DNA of 64,000 nucleotides. Origin: Nemania diffusa (taxonomy: Eukaryota; Ascomycota; Sordariomycetes; Xylariales; Xylariaceae). The translations under genes were made by a program, and so were the position numbers. Shown here piece after piece: positions 1-11,803 of this stretch (its first letter is position 1; each line of letters begins with the position of its first letter). The stretch is from the NCBI GenBank assembly GCA_038501195.1, contig JBBPUQ010000004.1:1798001-1862000 (forward strand). Reading direction: 5' to 3'. The notes beneath the pieces were generated by a model. It was not told the DNA's origin. It did no database searches and saw only the letters and a list, made by a program, of their open reading frames with translations.

Positions 1-1
1 C

Positions 2-832
2 AATGGCCAGAAATTCACCGTCGGGTATGTGCCGGGAGACTCGGATAGTGGCTTGTTTGGAGGAAATAGCAACTGGAGAGGTCCAATTTGGCTTTGCGTC
101 AACTTTCTACTGGTAGAGGCACTTCAACGTTTCTTCCTTTTCTACGGACCTGGGTTCAAGGTAGAATGCCCCACGGGGTCTGGAGACTATATGCATTTGG
201 GGCACGTATCGGAGGAAATTCAGCACCGCTTGCAACATATGTTTGCTCGTAGCGATGATGGCCGCCGTAGCATCAATGCTGGAAACGACTTGCTTGACTT
301 CGACCCCCATTGGAAGGACAACCTCTGGTTCTACGAGTTCTTCGATGGCGATAGTGGTCGTGGCCTCGGAGCATCTCATCAGTGTGGCTGGACTGGTCTA
401 ATTGCTCGCATGATCCATGACACCGGGTAAGTCAAATATTGGCAATTGGTTGATCTGAATGACTGACGCGCAACTAGAATCAACTGCCGTATACCCCAGA
501 CTCCACGGACGCCATCTGTGGGTATGTCACACTATTTTGACGATACCTTGCATCGGCACATCCATCTCAACAACTCGAAGCCACGGAAACCTCATATGCG
601 CCGGTCATCTACGGCCCGTTCCATTGGAGCACGAAGTGACTTTGATACATCGGTCAACGGCGAAGATTTCGAAGCCCGTAGTGTACTGCCTGATGACCCT
701 GAACGCGAAGCTCAGCGTAAAGAGGCGGATGCGCATCTACACCAGTACATCTCGGACCAGCTCCAACGCGTTATTGACGACGACGACGAGCATGATGGGG
801 TCGATAGAGAGGAGTACGAGGCTCATGCATAG
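2..832 (+). CDS. GH63-type glucosidase (MGH1-like), C-terminal part
   Basis: Partial gene; its 5' end lies outside the window. Exons 2..426 and 478..832, joined through a 51-nt intron (GTAAGT donor, CAACTAG acceptor) in phase 2. The visible protein starts in the (alpha/alpha)6 barrel: it carries the GGNSNWRGPIW block, the YGPGFKVECPTGSGDYM block and the GLGASHQCGWTGL block, which are typical of the GH63/mannosylglycerate-hydrolase-like glucosidases shared by bacteria and fungi. After the barrel comes an Asp/Glu- and Arg-rich tail of about 100 residues that looks disordered and is fungus-style. Such enzymes hydrolyse alpha-glucosyl or mannosyl-glycerate type substrates; the exact substrate cannot be told from this fragment. 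There is no targeting signal to judge because the N-terminus is missing. It converges with ATP5 downstream. The family is clear; the substrate is inference. Confidence 0.85.
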
Positions 833-1775
833 ATGACAGGGTCTGTCAGACCTCCCCTACACTTATCATGGAAAAATATACATACAGGTCGTACGGGTAA
901 TGAAACAGCTTCGAAGTAGAAAACGACGGATAAGCAACATAAATGATAGGATATCTTTTTGGGTCAGTGTTTTTAGAAGGTATTCATACAGAGCATTGGG
1001 AATAATAGAGATGCGGTTAAAATGGGCTATGCATTGATCTTACAGCTTGAGCCTAGTGAATGGGAACACGACTATTCTGAATACCTTTTTGACTCTTGGT
1101 TTACTACTGACGGACGGATGCTGATCGCGGTAAAATGAGAAAATGAATTGACACCCGGTAAGAGGTTACTAGAGTTACATCAATGCGAGATGCATCACAT
1201 AGTTCATGTTTAGTTGAGGTAGCTGGAGTCTCAGGGCTAAAACCATCCATATTGGCAGTAGAATATTGTTGTATAAATAAACTTCACATAAACCAAGACG
1301 TACTCTACTCTTATAAATGATTCCATGTAGCGGTAAATAGCTGCTAGCCTTGATCTTGGCGGCGGCATCTATATTTGGTATAACCAGAGGGTCAGCCTTA
1401 CTATCAATTCATGCCCAGAATATCCCCCAGACATCATTTGTTAAGACGAGGAATATCTCGGAGAACGACATAAAGAGGAAGACCCATAGCACTCATAATT
1501 ACTACCCATCGATAGGCATAGGGAGACATCTGTGGGTTCTGAGAACATTGATTATATTCTTCACACAAAGGAAAGGATGCTGCTAGATCTGGAGATGAAT
1601 GCGACCTATCTATTTTGACGCTTCTATACGCACAACGGCATCCCCTCCCGGCGCTTGGGAGGAGCTACCGGGTTTGGGAATGAATTTCCCATCCTCGACA
1701 TATCCGCAGCTCCTAACGTCCTTAGCTCGCCTCACTCCAAACCCGAAGAGGACAAATAGTAGATGGTTAATAATT
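833..1775. other. Intergenic, convergent 3' ends
   Basis: This stretch lies between the 3' ends of the GH63-type gene and ATP5. It is AT-leaning, with short A-rich polyadenylation-like strings around 1270-1300. No reading frame here shows protein-like composition or splice support, and I see no repeat or RNA gene. Confidence 0.6.
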
Positions 1776-2663
1776 TTACAGGGTGTCGGTGAGGAGCTTG
1801 TTCATCTTCGCGATCTTAGAGGAGACGGATAGATCGATTGTGCGGTCGCCGATCTCGACAACGAGACCACCGAGGATATCGGGCTTGACCTCGTTCGTCA
1901 CCTTCAGCTTCTTGCCCTGACCGACGTACTGAGACTTGGAGACGGCAGTCTCGAGACGGGAGAGGGTCCGGCCGTCGAGTGCCTATTTCGATTGATCAGC
2001 TCGCATCCCAACGAGTATACCGTCTGTATTCATGGAATGGCTCACCTGGGCGGATGTAACGACCATCTCGACCTCGCCTCGGGAAGCGCTAATGAGCTCG
2101 GCAAACTTTGCGGAGATATCCTTCAACAAACCTAGTCGGTTGTTCTCGGCAAGGGCAGCGAGGAAGTTCTTGACGGTCTCGTTGGCACCAGCAGCGCCAA
2201 TGCTCTTCTGGAGCTCGGCCAGGATGGCGCTCTTGTCAGCCGCGGTCAGCGTCGGCGTAGATAGGACGGAGGCGAGCTTGGCGTCCTTGGTGTACAGATC
2301 GCCGAGGGCGCTCAGGGCCCTCGCGGTCGGGTCGAGGGTCGAGTTCTTGACGGCCGCCGTGTACTAAATAGCTCATGCGTCAGCCCTGCAACCTTTCGCT
2401 CTCCTACAAACGGGCCGCCGTGCTCCAATTGACCAGGGAGTAAACCGAGGACACCCCGCGAAACAATTGAGCCGCGGCGAGGGGCGTGGGTGGATGTATC
2501 GTACCAGAGCAGTGGCGTATGTGCCGTCGAGACCATACAGAGAAATCGGGGGCTTGACATTTTGAGTGTCGGCGGCGGCGGCGTAGGAGCGCACGGTGGA
2601 CCGCGCAATTGTCCTCTGGGGAGCCGCAGCTCGGAGAGATCGGAGAGCCTGTCGAGACAGCAT
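1776..2663 (-). CDS. ATP5: Mitochondrial ATP synthase OSCP subunit (subunit 5)
   Basis: Exons, in transcript order: 2505..2663, 2046..2363 and 1776..1982 on the minus strand, all joined in phase 0, giving 227 aa. The N-terminus (MLSRQALRSLRAAAPQR..., then VRSYAAA) is an Arg/Ala/Ser-rich mitochondrial presequence. The mature part begins near PPISLYGLDGTYATAL and ends with the conserved C-terminal block ILGGLVVEIGDRTIDLSV, the signature of the delta/OSCP family. OSCP links the top of the F1 catalytic head to the peripheral stalk of F1Fo ATP synthase in the inner membrane. Length fits fungal OSCP (about 220-230 aa). Splice sites are GTACGA/TTTAG and GTGAGC/AATAG. It is divergently placed from the DUF2293 gene. 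The identification is firm. Confidence 0.95.
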
Positions 2664-3708
2664 GGCGGAGGCGAGAGGGTGGGTTGGTGGTGGAATTGGA
2701 GGGTATTCTGGTTCTCTCTAAGCTCGTTGCTCACGAGAAAGGTTGCAAGAATCAACCGACAAGCCGGGTCCAATCGGGAAGTGTGGCTTGCGGCAGCATC
2801 AGCCACAGCGCCCGTGTTTCCGCTACAGTGGGGCATACGCATTACCTACGCCTACGCATACGCCTACCTACCTAAACTTTAAAGCATTACTTCCCTAATG
2901 TACGCCTAAGCATACTTCTGTACACCTAAGCCATATTTAGCTTTGCCACATGCCACTCAATGCTAAACTCTATGCGTGGTACCTAAGGTACTTAGGGCTA
3001 AGCAGGTACCTGCGCAATGACCCCATGACCCGACGACCCAATGCTTGATTTTCCTTTTTGTCTCTGCCCAACTTCAAAGTTGTTCTCCGTCAACACCCAA
3101 GTTTTGAGGTTTCAAGCACAACGTGAAGCACGACGCACACACGCGCACTGCGTGCCGTTTCTTCCCCATCTACTGTACTCTCTAAGAGAGTTCAAGGCTC
3201 GCGCGAAACCAGCAGCTGTCTCTGAAAAGGGCATAATTTCTCTTGAGGACACGGACTGCCTGATTTTATACCCTTTTCGCCCCGCCAGAGTGCGCAACAA
3301 CTGACTTGCTCAGCTAACGGCTCTAAACGCGAAACCTGGGGAACTCCTCATCCGTCATCTGTGAGGAGACGTGTTCCTGTGACATCTGTGTTTCTTAACC
3401 TTCATTGTCTAGTGCAGCAAGGCACCGCCTGCGATACTGTGGTCAGTTCTGTCGACATCCAGGACATATCTACCCATTGGCCAAAAGCACGCATTCATCC
3501 ACATATGATGCCGTAGCAGTTTGTTCCAGTGTAGTTCACCCAAATTTCTTCTCATTGTTTTCTCTCTCTTTCTGTACCTCAAGGTATATCGCTCGCAACC
3601 AGTCCATTTCTAGCATGGTAAGGCAAGAACTACTGTCGTGATGACTAGAGAAAAAAGAAAGCGCCGGCGCCGGCGCACGGCGTTGCTGCCGCTACCAGGC
3701 GTGCCAAG
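2664..3708. other. Divergent promoter region ATP5 / DUF2293 gene
   Basis: About 1 kb shared upstream region. A CCAATCG box sits 107 nt before the ATP5 start. A degenerate (TACGCC)n/(TACC)n tract occupies about 2845-2877, followed by scattered GTACCTA strings to about 3015. A pyrimidine-rich run (about 3547-3580) precedes the DUF2293 gene. The frame of that gene stays open back to 3649 without an ATG, so a short upstream exon may exist here. Confidence 0.5.
2770..2776 (+). promoter_or_regulatory. CCAAT box upstream of ATP5
   Basis: CCAATCG, 107 nt upstream of the ATP5 start. The HAP/CBC complex commonly activates respiratory genes through CCAAT boxes in fungi; that it does so here is inference from position and motif only. 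Confidence 0.35.
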
Positions 3709-6706
3709 ATGGAGAGGGCCTTACAGTATTCCGATAGTGTCTGGCGCAATCTAAACGCGTTAAAGGCACCCCCCAAGATGAAACATAAATCCTACTATGA
3801 AGCAGTCGAAAACGCAGACAAAAAGAAAAAGAAGCTGGAGTTTGAGGTACCTAGTTATTTACAGTCGACGAAGAAGTGGCATTCCCAAATCGCAATACTT
3901 ACCAGTTACAGGTCACCACCGATCGAGAGCCGCCCCCCGGCTTTGAATTTATTCCCACCGGTCATCCCGAGTTATCACAAGAATGCAAGGAACAATCGCG
4001 CGATAGAGACGCCATGTTTTTCATTGTCTCTGTAAGAGCTCTTCCCTAGGGATCCCAGCCTCCAAGATCGCTAACCATGCTAGCTAGAACTCAAAGGATA
4101 CGTTAAAGCTTGATCATCATATGAATCGTTTAGGATACCATTTTAGGTGCCTCATCGTAGAAGCCGCCCGTAAGGTTCTAATTGAGAGGGGCCACCATGA
4201 GCAAGCTGCATATGTGCACAAACCTGGAAAGCCGGAGCCCATACCGAACTCCCAGCAAGAGATTGACCAGGAGGCTGATGCCGTCCTCAGAGATCTTTTC
4301 CCGAGGATACCAAATACTGACCGCCAAGAAATTATTAATCATGCCTTTAAGAAAGTATGCACTCAATACCGTTTCTAGCTTGTTTGTGTAAGATACTAAC
4401 CTCATCTCTCCGATATAGGATGGCAAGTTCAACGGTGAAATTAAAGTTGGTATGGCCAAGGATATTACATTAGCACGCCGAGTGCAACTTGCGGCTCTTG
4501 CCCATATCAGACATACTCACACGCGCTATGATAAATTGCTTAAAGAATCAGACTGGGCTAATGCCCGGAAAGCTGTAGAAAAGCCCTGCTTGGATATCAT
4601 CGTCAAGTGGCGAGGAGATGAAGAGACTGGTCGTGATCAGCTCGATGAGATTCTTCGAGAAGTCATCGAAATCTCTGATTCCGAGAACGAATCCGAGGAT
4701 GAAAGTAGTGCAGACAATGCACGTATTCCTGTGCCTCGGACACGATCTGCGGCAGTACCCATGCCAAACAGAGCAGTGTCACGACTCTCCCATGCTCCGA
4801 ACCAACGGTATAGTGTGGATAGCCGGACAAGTAGCCCCGCCCTCGCAGGACCCCATACCCCGTCTAGGCTACGTGGGCCTACCACAGCCGAGAAGAGAGT
4901 GGCTCGGAAGACTCAGCAGCGATTCAAGCGATATGCTGCTGCTGCTGAAGCTCTCGCAAACTCTTCTAACCAAAATACTCATCAAGAGAGTACTCCTGGA
5001 TTTGTAGCTACACCCTCCCAGGTGGTTAGTCGTCAAGGTTCAGCTCACCCAGTAACTACATACCCTGCAACTCCAAGCGCGACTACGTATGAGATGTATA
5101 ATCCGAGAATCCCCCATGGACACAGCGATATTCAGAGCGCGCCTATTCCTCATTCCCCCGGCGTTAATCAGGCCAGATTGGCCGGAACATCTCAAGTTTC
5201 CATGGACGCTCACATTCATCGCGGTACAGAGCAATTCATTCGCGTGCCAGATGCTCAGCGGCCCAAAGTTGGGCCATACTCGGCACACTATGGCCACAGC
5301 CGCCCTATGCCTCCTCTATCACCCGTAAGGTTAGGTTTGCAGGATATGCTATTGCCATCTATTGAACCTGGGTCGCCCGACAACAGAGCACACACCTTGC
5401 AGTACGCGCCCCAAAGATTGCACTATGGGACTCAACAGCCTGCAGAAATTCCTAGGGTGGTTTCTCGCACCCTCGTTGAGCCGCTTGTGCCTAGTCCTCG
5501 TCCCCGATCTTCTGTTGGTATGATCAATGATGACGAGGCCGCTTCAAAGCGTCGCCGCGTTATAACCTACTTCCCTGAGGATTTCCAAGAGTCTCCCAAT
5601 TCCTCACCTGTGCGTATGGCTCCTCAAAGTCAGAACGATGCTTTACGTCGACCTCAACTTGAATATCTTGCAGACCGGCGCCCACTGGCTACTGAACGTG
5701 TCGTGTATCACGATCTTCCGTGGACAGCACCTGGTCAGGAAGTTCGAGTAGTCCGGCCTGACGATGGCCTAAATAGGTCAAGAGCTCATCTAGCCCCCGT
5801 AACTAGGGACGATCGGTCTATGACATCGAGGGCCCCAGATGGCGCCATGTATCAGGACAATATGCAGAGACCTATCCATCAGGAATATTCGGTCAATAGG
5901 GTTGACGCTCCTCTTAGGTCGAGGGCTAACCCAATTGTTGTTGACGGAGTTAGGCACTACGAGCCTCGTCGCGTCGCCGAAGTGCGAGGATCCCCTACCC
6001 ATAAAATATACAAAACAGGCTCCCCAAACCGCACGCGCAGTCCTCATCCTCAAAGATCTCCTCGCATTCGAGATCTTTCAAGAGTTATTTATGTCGATGA
6101 GTCTACCGACCGCGTTGGAGGTGGGTCGGGCAACTATCACCAAATAGTTCGCCCGCATCAGGACACGTTCCGACCCCTATCTCCTCATATGTTGCAACAA
6201 CCTCAATCTCGTACTCTGGAACGATCTGGACGGTATGATATTTCTTACGACAGGACAATCGTTCGAGGCAACGAGCTAGAGCCAGCCCCATTAATTCGAC
6301 CCGGTGCTACATCCGGGGAAACCCGGGTGCCACTGCAAGAAGCACCGGGATTAGAAAGGTAAGACCGCAATTCATACAATGCCGTCTTTTTTTTTTTAAC
6401 TATAACCATCCACCACTGATAACGTTCACTAACAACAACCCCAGATATGCAGGGCCACAGCATCACAATTACCAACCACATCCTCACGCCGGCATGACGC
6501 AGGAAGTTGTGCCGCAACAGCCTGGGGATAATTTTTTCTACAGAGAGATCCGGCCTGGTGTTACTGGGTCAGCTAGCGTGGGATACGAACGGGGACCTCA
6601 GCAACCATTTCCTGTCCACCCGGCCCCGAGCAGCTACGTCGAGATTCGCGGTCCGCCGACACATCGGCGCATGCCTGACCGCCGTGATATGATATATGTG
6701 GAGTAA
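3709..6706 (+). CDS. DUF2293 domain protein with long disordered C-terminus
   Basis: Exons 3709..3846, 3912..4031, 4088..4354, 4419..6358 and 6445..6706, giving 908 aa. All four introns are 56-86 nt with good GT/AG sites, and every join keeps frame. Residues about 130-240 match the fungal DUF2293 domain: RDLFPRIPNTDRQEIINHAF followed by a stretch with LARRVQLAALAHIRHTHTRY. Its molecular function is unknown in the literature I know. The rest, from about residue 250, is low-complexity: rich in Pro, Arg, Ser, Tyr and His with an acidic patch after ISDSENESEDESS, suggesting a disordered nuclear protein. The start at 3709 is the first in-frame ATG, but the frame is open upstream to 3649 (a Lys/Ala/Pro-rich stretch), so the true N-terminus may be slightly longer through a further 5' exon. 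Domain call firm, function unknown. Confidence 0.85.
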
Positions 6707-7369
6707 AAGCATTCCTAGTCACTATTTGATATCCCAGAACGGAAGCAGTATTTTCTTGTACAGCTGCTTATATGTGGATATAAACTATGGGGAGGCATGT
6801 TTGAGAGGAACCAATAGAAGGGACCGGGCGTTTATGGTACTCGCAAGCATGGAACGGAGTGTTTTCTGGAGTTGGTCGCTTTCTCAAGATACCCCCAATG
6901 TTCGATACGGTCTTGTACTCTTCTAGAGTATTTTAGTGCATGAAATGGAGTTAGTTGGTTCGTCGGCAGTACGACGCATGCCTTCACAAAATACTAGGGC
7001 GTTTGTTCTCAAGCTGAAAGTAGGATAATGTCATCGAATTCGATGCCTTGGTATTGTTTGATTCTTTATGTACTAGGTATCAGACCAAACTAGAGTACAC
7101 TCGAAAGGGTCCTTCATGCTTGGAATATTGCCCTACATGAGCGCAGTGTAAGGGTCTTGCTAAATTGCTAAGCCTTGACTCCCGGTTGTGACTAGACTTG
7201 TTGACTTCCAGCCCATTAACCATATTGTGTATAACCAACTAACGCTTACCTATATCTACACACCAATGCTCTATATAAATAATTTAACCAAAAATATGCA
7301 AGCACCACCACCTTCACGTCTTCCTCTCCCAAGCTGCAAGATTAATTAAACCCAAATCTAAATGTTTTA
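6707..7369. other. Intergenic, convergent 3' ends
   Basis: Between the 3' ends of the DUF2293 gene and VPS20. The open frames here are short and show no domain. Nothing else seen. Confidence 0.55.
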
Positions 7370-8150
7370 TTACGACGCAAGCATTGCTTGTCTTTCTGGT
7401 CGCCTCTCCTCTTGTTTGCTCAGCTGCTCCTGTGATTCTGTCTGTGGCTTTGTCTGTAGTTCTGTCCTGGGGGCGACAGGTAAGGGCCCAGGCCCGTTGA
7501 CCTCACGCTCGAGTGCCGCCAGTTCGTCCTCGACCTCATCCTCGTCCTGGTTTGTGATGCGGCCGCCAAGCATATCGCTGATTTCCTATACAAAGGAAGA
7601 ACAGATATAGTTAGCATTCTATCTAGTATATTGCCAGCCACACATAGTAGAAGTCCCGATTCTCTCTTACCTTCTGGTAGGCGATGGCGTCGGCGGTCTC
7701 GCCCATGAGCTTCTCGACGTGCTCGATGCCGCCCATCTCGGCGTGGATCTCCTTGAGCACGCGGGTGCCCTGCTCGAGGCCGTAGACGATGTCCTTCTGG
7801 ATGAGGGCGAACTCGACGTTGCGGGTGAGCTGCTCGAGCTGGGCGAGCTGGGCGTCCGTCTTGACGAGGAGCTGCTCCTGGTACTTCTTGCGGCGCAGGG
7901 CGAGGAGGGCGCGCTTCTTGTCGCCGGCGGCGAGCATCTGGCGCGCAATGTCCGTCTCCTTGTCGGTGAGGAGGACGATGCGCCGCTGGTACTGGTGGAG
8001 CTTGTCGCGCTGGAGCTTCAGGTCGAGGATCGCTCTGGGTTTGGGGGTCGGGGGTTAGCTGGGATAGTAGTTAAGGGGATAGGGAAGAGGGAAGAGAGGA
8101 CGGAAAACGAACTTGTCCTGTGCCGTTACACGACTATTGCTGTTTCCCAT
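7370..8150 (-). CDS. VPS20: ESCRT-III subunit Vps20 (CHMP6)
   Basis: Exons, in transcript order: 8113..8150, 7671..8034 and 7370..7585, giving 205 aa. It starts MGNSNSRVTAQDKAILDLKL, with Gly2 for N-myristoylation and the SRVTxQDKAIL block of the CHMP6/Vps20 family. The basic helix (RDKLHQYQRR) is followed by QEQLL and acidic helices, including VEKLMGETADAIAYQKEISDML. Vps20 is recruited to endosomes by ESCRT-II (Vps25) and nucleates Snf7 filaments to form multivesicular bodies. The middle exon is strikingly GC-rich at third positions compared with the flanking exons. The first donor reads AA|GTTCGT, a weak donor, yet the join recreates the conserved QDKAIL sequence, which supports it. The C-terminal tail is Gln/Glu-rich. 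Divergent from RIX7 and convergent with the DUF2293 gene. Identification firm. Confidence 0.93.
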
Positions 8151-9495
8151 CTTGCGTCTGCCCTTCTCTGGGTTGTTTTGTTAAGATTGGCTTCGTCTCT
8201 CTTTCACCTGGCCCTGGAATCCGTCGCGGACTCCGCCAGGCGCATGATCCGGGAGCAGCCCCTCCTTTTTACGTTCTTATCGCTTATGAACAACTATAGC
8301 TAGGTGTTAATAGTATGAATTATCGTTTAACTTTCGCTTAGTATATGAAAGCAGTGAGCTTCTCTTGGTGCTGGGGGGTCTCGTGAGTCGTTATTAGTGG
8401 ATCTGCTTGCTGCGAGGTTGACGTTATTCCATCGCATGCCGGCATACTTAGGTACCTAATGCTGCACGGTGTATGCTCTGTAGGGTGCCAGGAGCTAGTT
8501 AACCTTAGTGATGTAACAGAGCTTATCGATAAGATAGCAAATGACGCAGCTTGCATCTTCCTCGGCGGTATCGCACAGCATATCTAGATGGAGTATCTCA
8601 ACGTGCTTAATTACTACCTATGGTCAGTCTAAGAAAACAGCACTGCAAAGCTCGGGGGTAGGGCTTTACAGTTCCTTAGTAAATTAAGGGTGTTATAATG
8701 CCTCCCTCGCTGTAATCCTCCTCGCAGGATCCAGTTTAGTCATTTTACCTACCAGATCTCAGAAGCCCGCATCTCTGTATCGCCACCCACATAATGGTTG
8801 TCTTCCTAAAAGCTTAACCAAACGAGACAATAATGGAGTATGGTAGTTTAAATGTTGAACCTGGCTTTTCAGTCTTTCAGTATTGCTTAAACAGGAAATT
8901 TGGCGTCCAAGGATATATGCACTTCCATGAGTTGTCGCTATATGTATACAGCTCACCCTAACTAACCCTGTTTAGGCAGTTTAGAGTGTTTCTTTAACTA
9001 CTACTCTTGCTCCTTAACTTAAGAAATATCTACATATCATCAAATAAAACTAGTCGTATTTGTATCTATATTTAAATATTAGATATGTGTCTCTTTTATC
9101 AGTAAATCCAGTTATCTGTGTAGTTCCGCTATTCTGCTTTTCAAGTCGCTGAGCCGAAGCACAGGCAGGTAATAGATACAGAATTAGACTTATGTAGGTA
9201 GCAATGCTACTGTAAGAATTCGGGTCCACTTTATTTTTCCTCCAAGAAACTTTTTGACCACCAGACTACAACGAAATAGATAGCAGTACAGCCAGCCACC
9301 ATGCATCATCCATCTCAGTCACAATTCACCATAAAATTCACAAAAAAGGGCAGTGCTGCTAGAGGGTCGAGGCTTCAATAGGTATTCACCTCGTGCAGCC
9401 TTGAATCTCAATACCATCCCCTGTAGCAATGGTACAATTCAAGGAAGCCCATTGATCTTCCTCATCACACCACTATCACCATCGCTATCCCTATT
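8151..9495. other. Divergent intergenic region VPS20 / RIX7
   Basis: About 1.3 kb, AT-rich, with no coding signal that I can support. The RIX7 leader (about 9300-9495) contains several short open frames but no convincing upstream exon. No terminal repeats or transposon remnants recognised. Confidence 0.5.
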
Positions 9496-11803
9496 ATGCC
9501 TCCTCGGATGCTGCATGGCATCGATCGAGATGTCTACCAGATCATCAGGAAATTCGAGGACCAGCATGTTGATGACAAAAAGCCTCCAAAATTCACTGTC
9601 ATGGGTGTATATGATGCTATAAAACAGTCAAATTCAAGTCTAGCTCGCCAGAAAAAACGCCCACTTGAGGATTCGATAGACAGAGTTCTTCGCCTCCGAC
9701 GAGAGGAGAAGCAAGAACACGACGAGGAGGCTAGCATTGAGGAGGCATCGGTAGCGCCTTCGCCGAAACCAAAGGTATGACATAATTTTTATAGTTTTGA
9801 CCCTCCAATGTTGAGTGATCGATCGCTTGACAGTCTATAACCCAACAGTCATTATTCTACTAACCGCCCGATTCATAAAGGAGCGCGATTACTACTTGTT
9901 AAATAAACATATTGCAAAGTCCTGGAATCTTCCTAAAGCACAAACTTCGGAGATGGCCACATCCGAATCACAAGCCAGCGCGGAGCCTGAAAGGCAACCC
10001 AATGGAGAGCCTAAAACCAAGAAGCGCAGAGCTGAGCGTAAGGAGAAGGAAGACCGCAAAGCACCGACAGACGCCTCCTTGAGAGACCTTGGTGGTATGG
10101 ATGACGCTATAAAGATTCTTGTGAAATCCATCACTTGGCCGATGCATGCGCCTGAAGCCTGCGAAAAAGGCCTCGTGAAGCCGGCTCGGGGTGTGCTGAT
10201 TCATGGCCCTCCGGGCTGCGGAAAGACCATGTTAGCAAAAGCATATGCAGCGTCACTAGGAGTAGCCTTTATCCCTGTATCTGCTCCGTCACTCATAGCC
10301 GGTATGTCCGGCGAGTCGGAGAAGAAGATCAGGGAACTTTACGATGAGGCCAAGAATCTCGCACCATGCTTGGTCTTCATTGACGAGATAGACGCCATTA
10401 TGGGCAAACGAGAAAATGCGCAAAGGGAGATGGAAAAGCGAATAGTTGCACAGATGTTGACCTGTATGGATGACTGTGATCCGCAAAAGATGGGCGGCAA
10501 GCTTGTCGTTACGCTTGCCGCTACAAATCGACCGGACAGTATCGACCCAGCACTACGGAGAGCAGGGAGATTCAACTACGAGATTAGCCTTGGCATTCCT
10601 AACGAAGCGGCTCGTGAGGCCATATTACGCAAGATGTTAAGCAAGATACCGCATGCTGATGATGTCGACTGCAAATTCTTGGCTAAGAGAACTCCAGGTT
10701 TCGTTGGAGCAGATCTAGAAGATCTAATATCCGTAGCCCAGAACGACCTAGCTGCTGAACTGATGTCCGAAATCACACGAGTGACTTCGTCCAGCGACAT
10801 GGAAGTCGACTCTGAGACACAGGAGCCCCCAATCATCAAGTTACATTATGCTATCTTAGCTGCGCCCCTTAATGCTATACCTGAGGATAAGTATACTCTC
10901 ACGATGCGCCATTTTCTAGAGGCTGTCCAACAAGTTCAGCCATCCTCCAAGCGCGAAGGTTTCTCAACGATCCCAGACACTACTTGGTCTCACATCGGCG
11001 CCCTCGATGACGTACGGGAGGAACTGATGTTATCCATCGTGGAGCCTATTCACCACCCCGAGAAGTTCAAAGCTCTCGGTATCGATGGCCCTTCGGGCGT
11101 ACTCCTCTGGGGACCTCCGGGTTGCGGCAAGACTCTGCTTGCGAAGGCTGTTGCTAATGAATCTAAAGCAAATTTTATCTCTGTCAAGGGCCCAGAGCTG
11201 CTTAACAAGTACGTGGGTGAATCAGAACGCTCCGTACGCCAGGTCTTCAGCCGCGCTCGCGCCTCTGCTCCCTGCATCGTATTCTTTGATGAATTAGACG
11301 CCCTGGTGCCGCGCCGGGACTCGAGCGGCACCGATTCAAGCGCGCGGGTCGTGAACCAGCTTCTGACGGAGCTAGACGGTATGAACAACCGCTCCGGAGT
11401 GTATGTCATCGGGGCCACCAACAGGCCAGACATGATCGACCCCGCCATCTTGCGGCCTGGCCGACTGGGCACTAATATCTTCATCGACATACCCAACGCA
11501 GACGGCCGTGTAGAGATCCTGAAAACTCGCATTCGACGCACGCTGCCCTCGTATACAGACTTCGAAGTCCTAGAGGCCGTAGCTCGCGATAGACGATGTG
11601 ACGGGTTTAGCGGTGCTGATATAGAGAATTTACACAGCGCAGCAGCTAAAGCCGCTATGAAGAGGATCATTTGCAAAGGCGGACAAGAGGCCGCCTCACT
11701 GCTGCCAGAGGATTGGCAGAGGGCTCTTAATGAGACGAAGCCGAGTGTATCAGACAGCCACTCAGATAAGTTTAGGCAGTTGAAAGAATTAGGCTGGGAA
11801 TAA
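9496..11803 (+). CDS. RIX7: AAA-ATPase Rix7 (NVL), 60S ribosome biogenesis
   Basis: Exons 9496..9774 and 9881..11803, giving 733 aa. The N-terminal about 75 residues (DRDVYQIIRKFED..., NSSLARQKKRPLEDSIDRVL) match the nucleolin-binding domain of NVL/Rix7. A Lys/Arg-rich linker (KTKKRR) follows. Two AAA modules come next: D1 with Walker A GPPGCGKT near residue 202 and Walker B LVFIDEID; D2 with Walker A near residue 504 and Walker B IVFFDELD. D2 ends with the LRPGRLGT sequence characteristic of Rix7/NVL. Rix7 extracts Nsa1 from nucleolar pre-60S particles. The 106-nt intron has a perfect TACTAAC branch site but an AAG acceptor at 9878-9880; other AG sites break the frame. The D1-D2 linker (about residues 330-380) carries an unusual Ser/Glu-rich insert. 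Upstream of the kinase-like gene, same strand. Confidence 0.93.

Noticed and set aside
1350..1586. 78-codon frame between GH63-type gene and ATP5
   Set aside because: Starts on a non-ATG codon, no family pattern, and lies in convergent 3' flanks.
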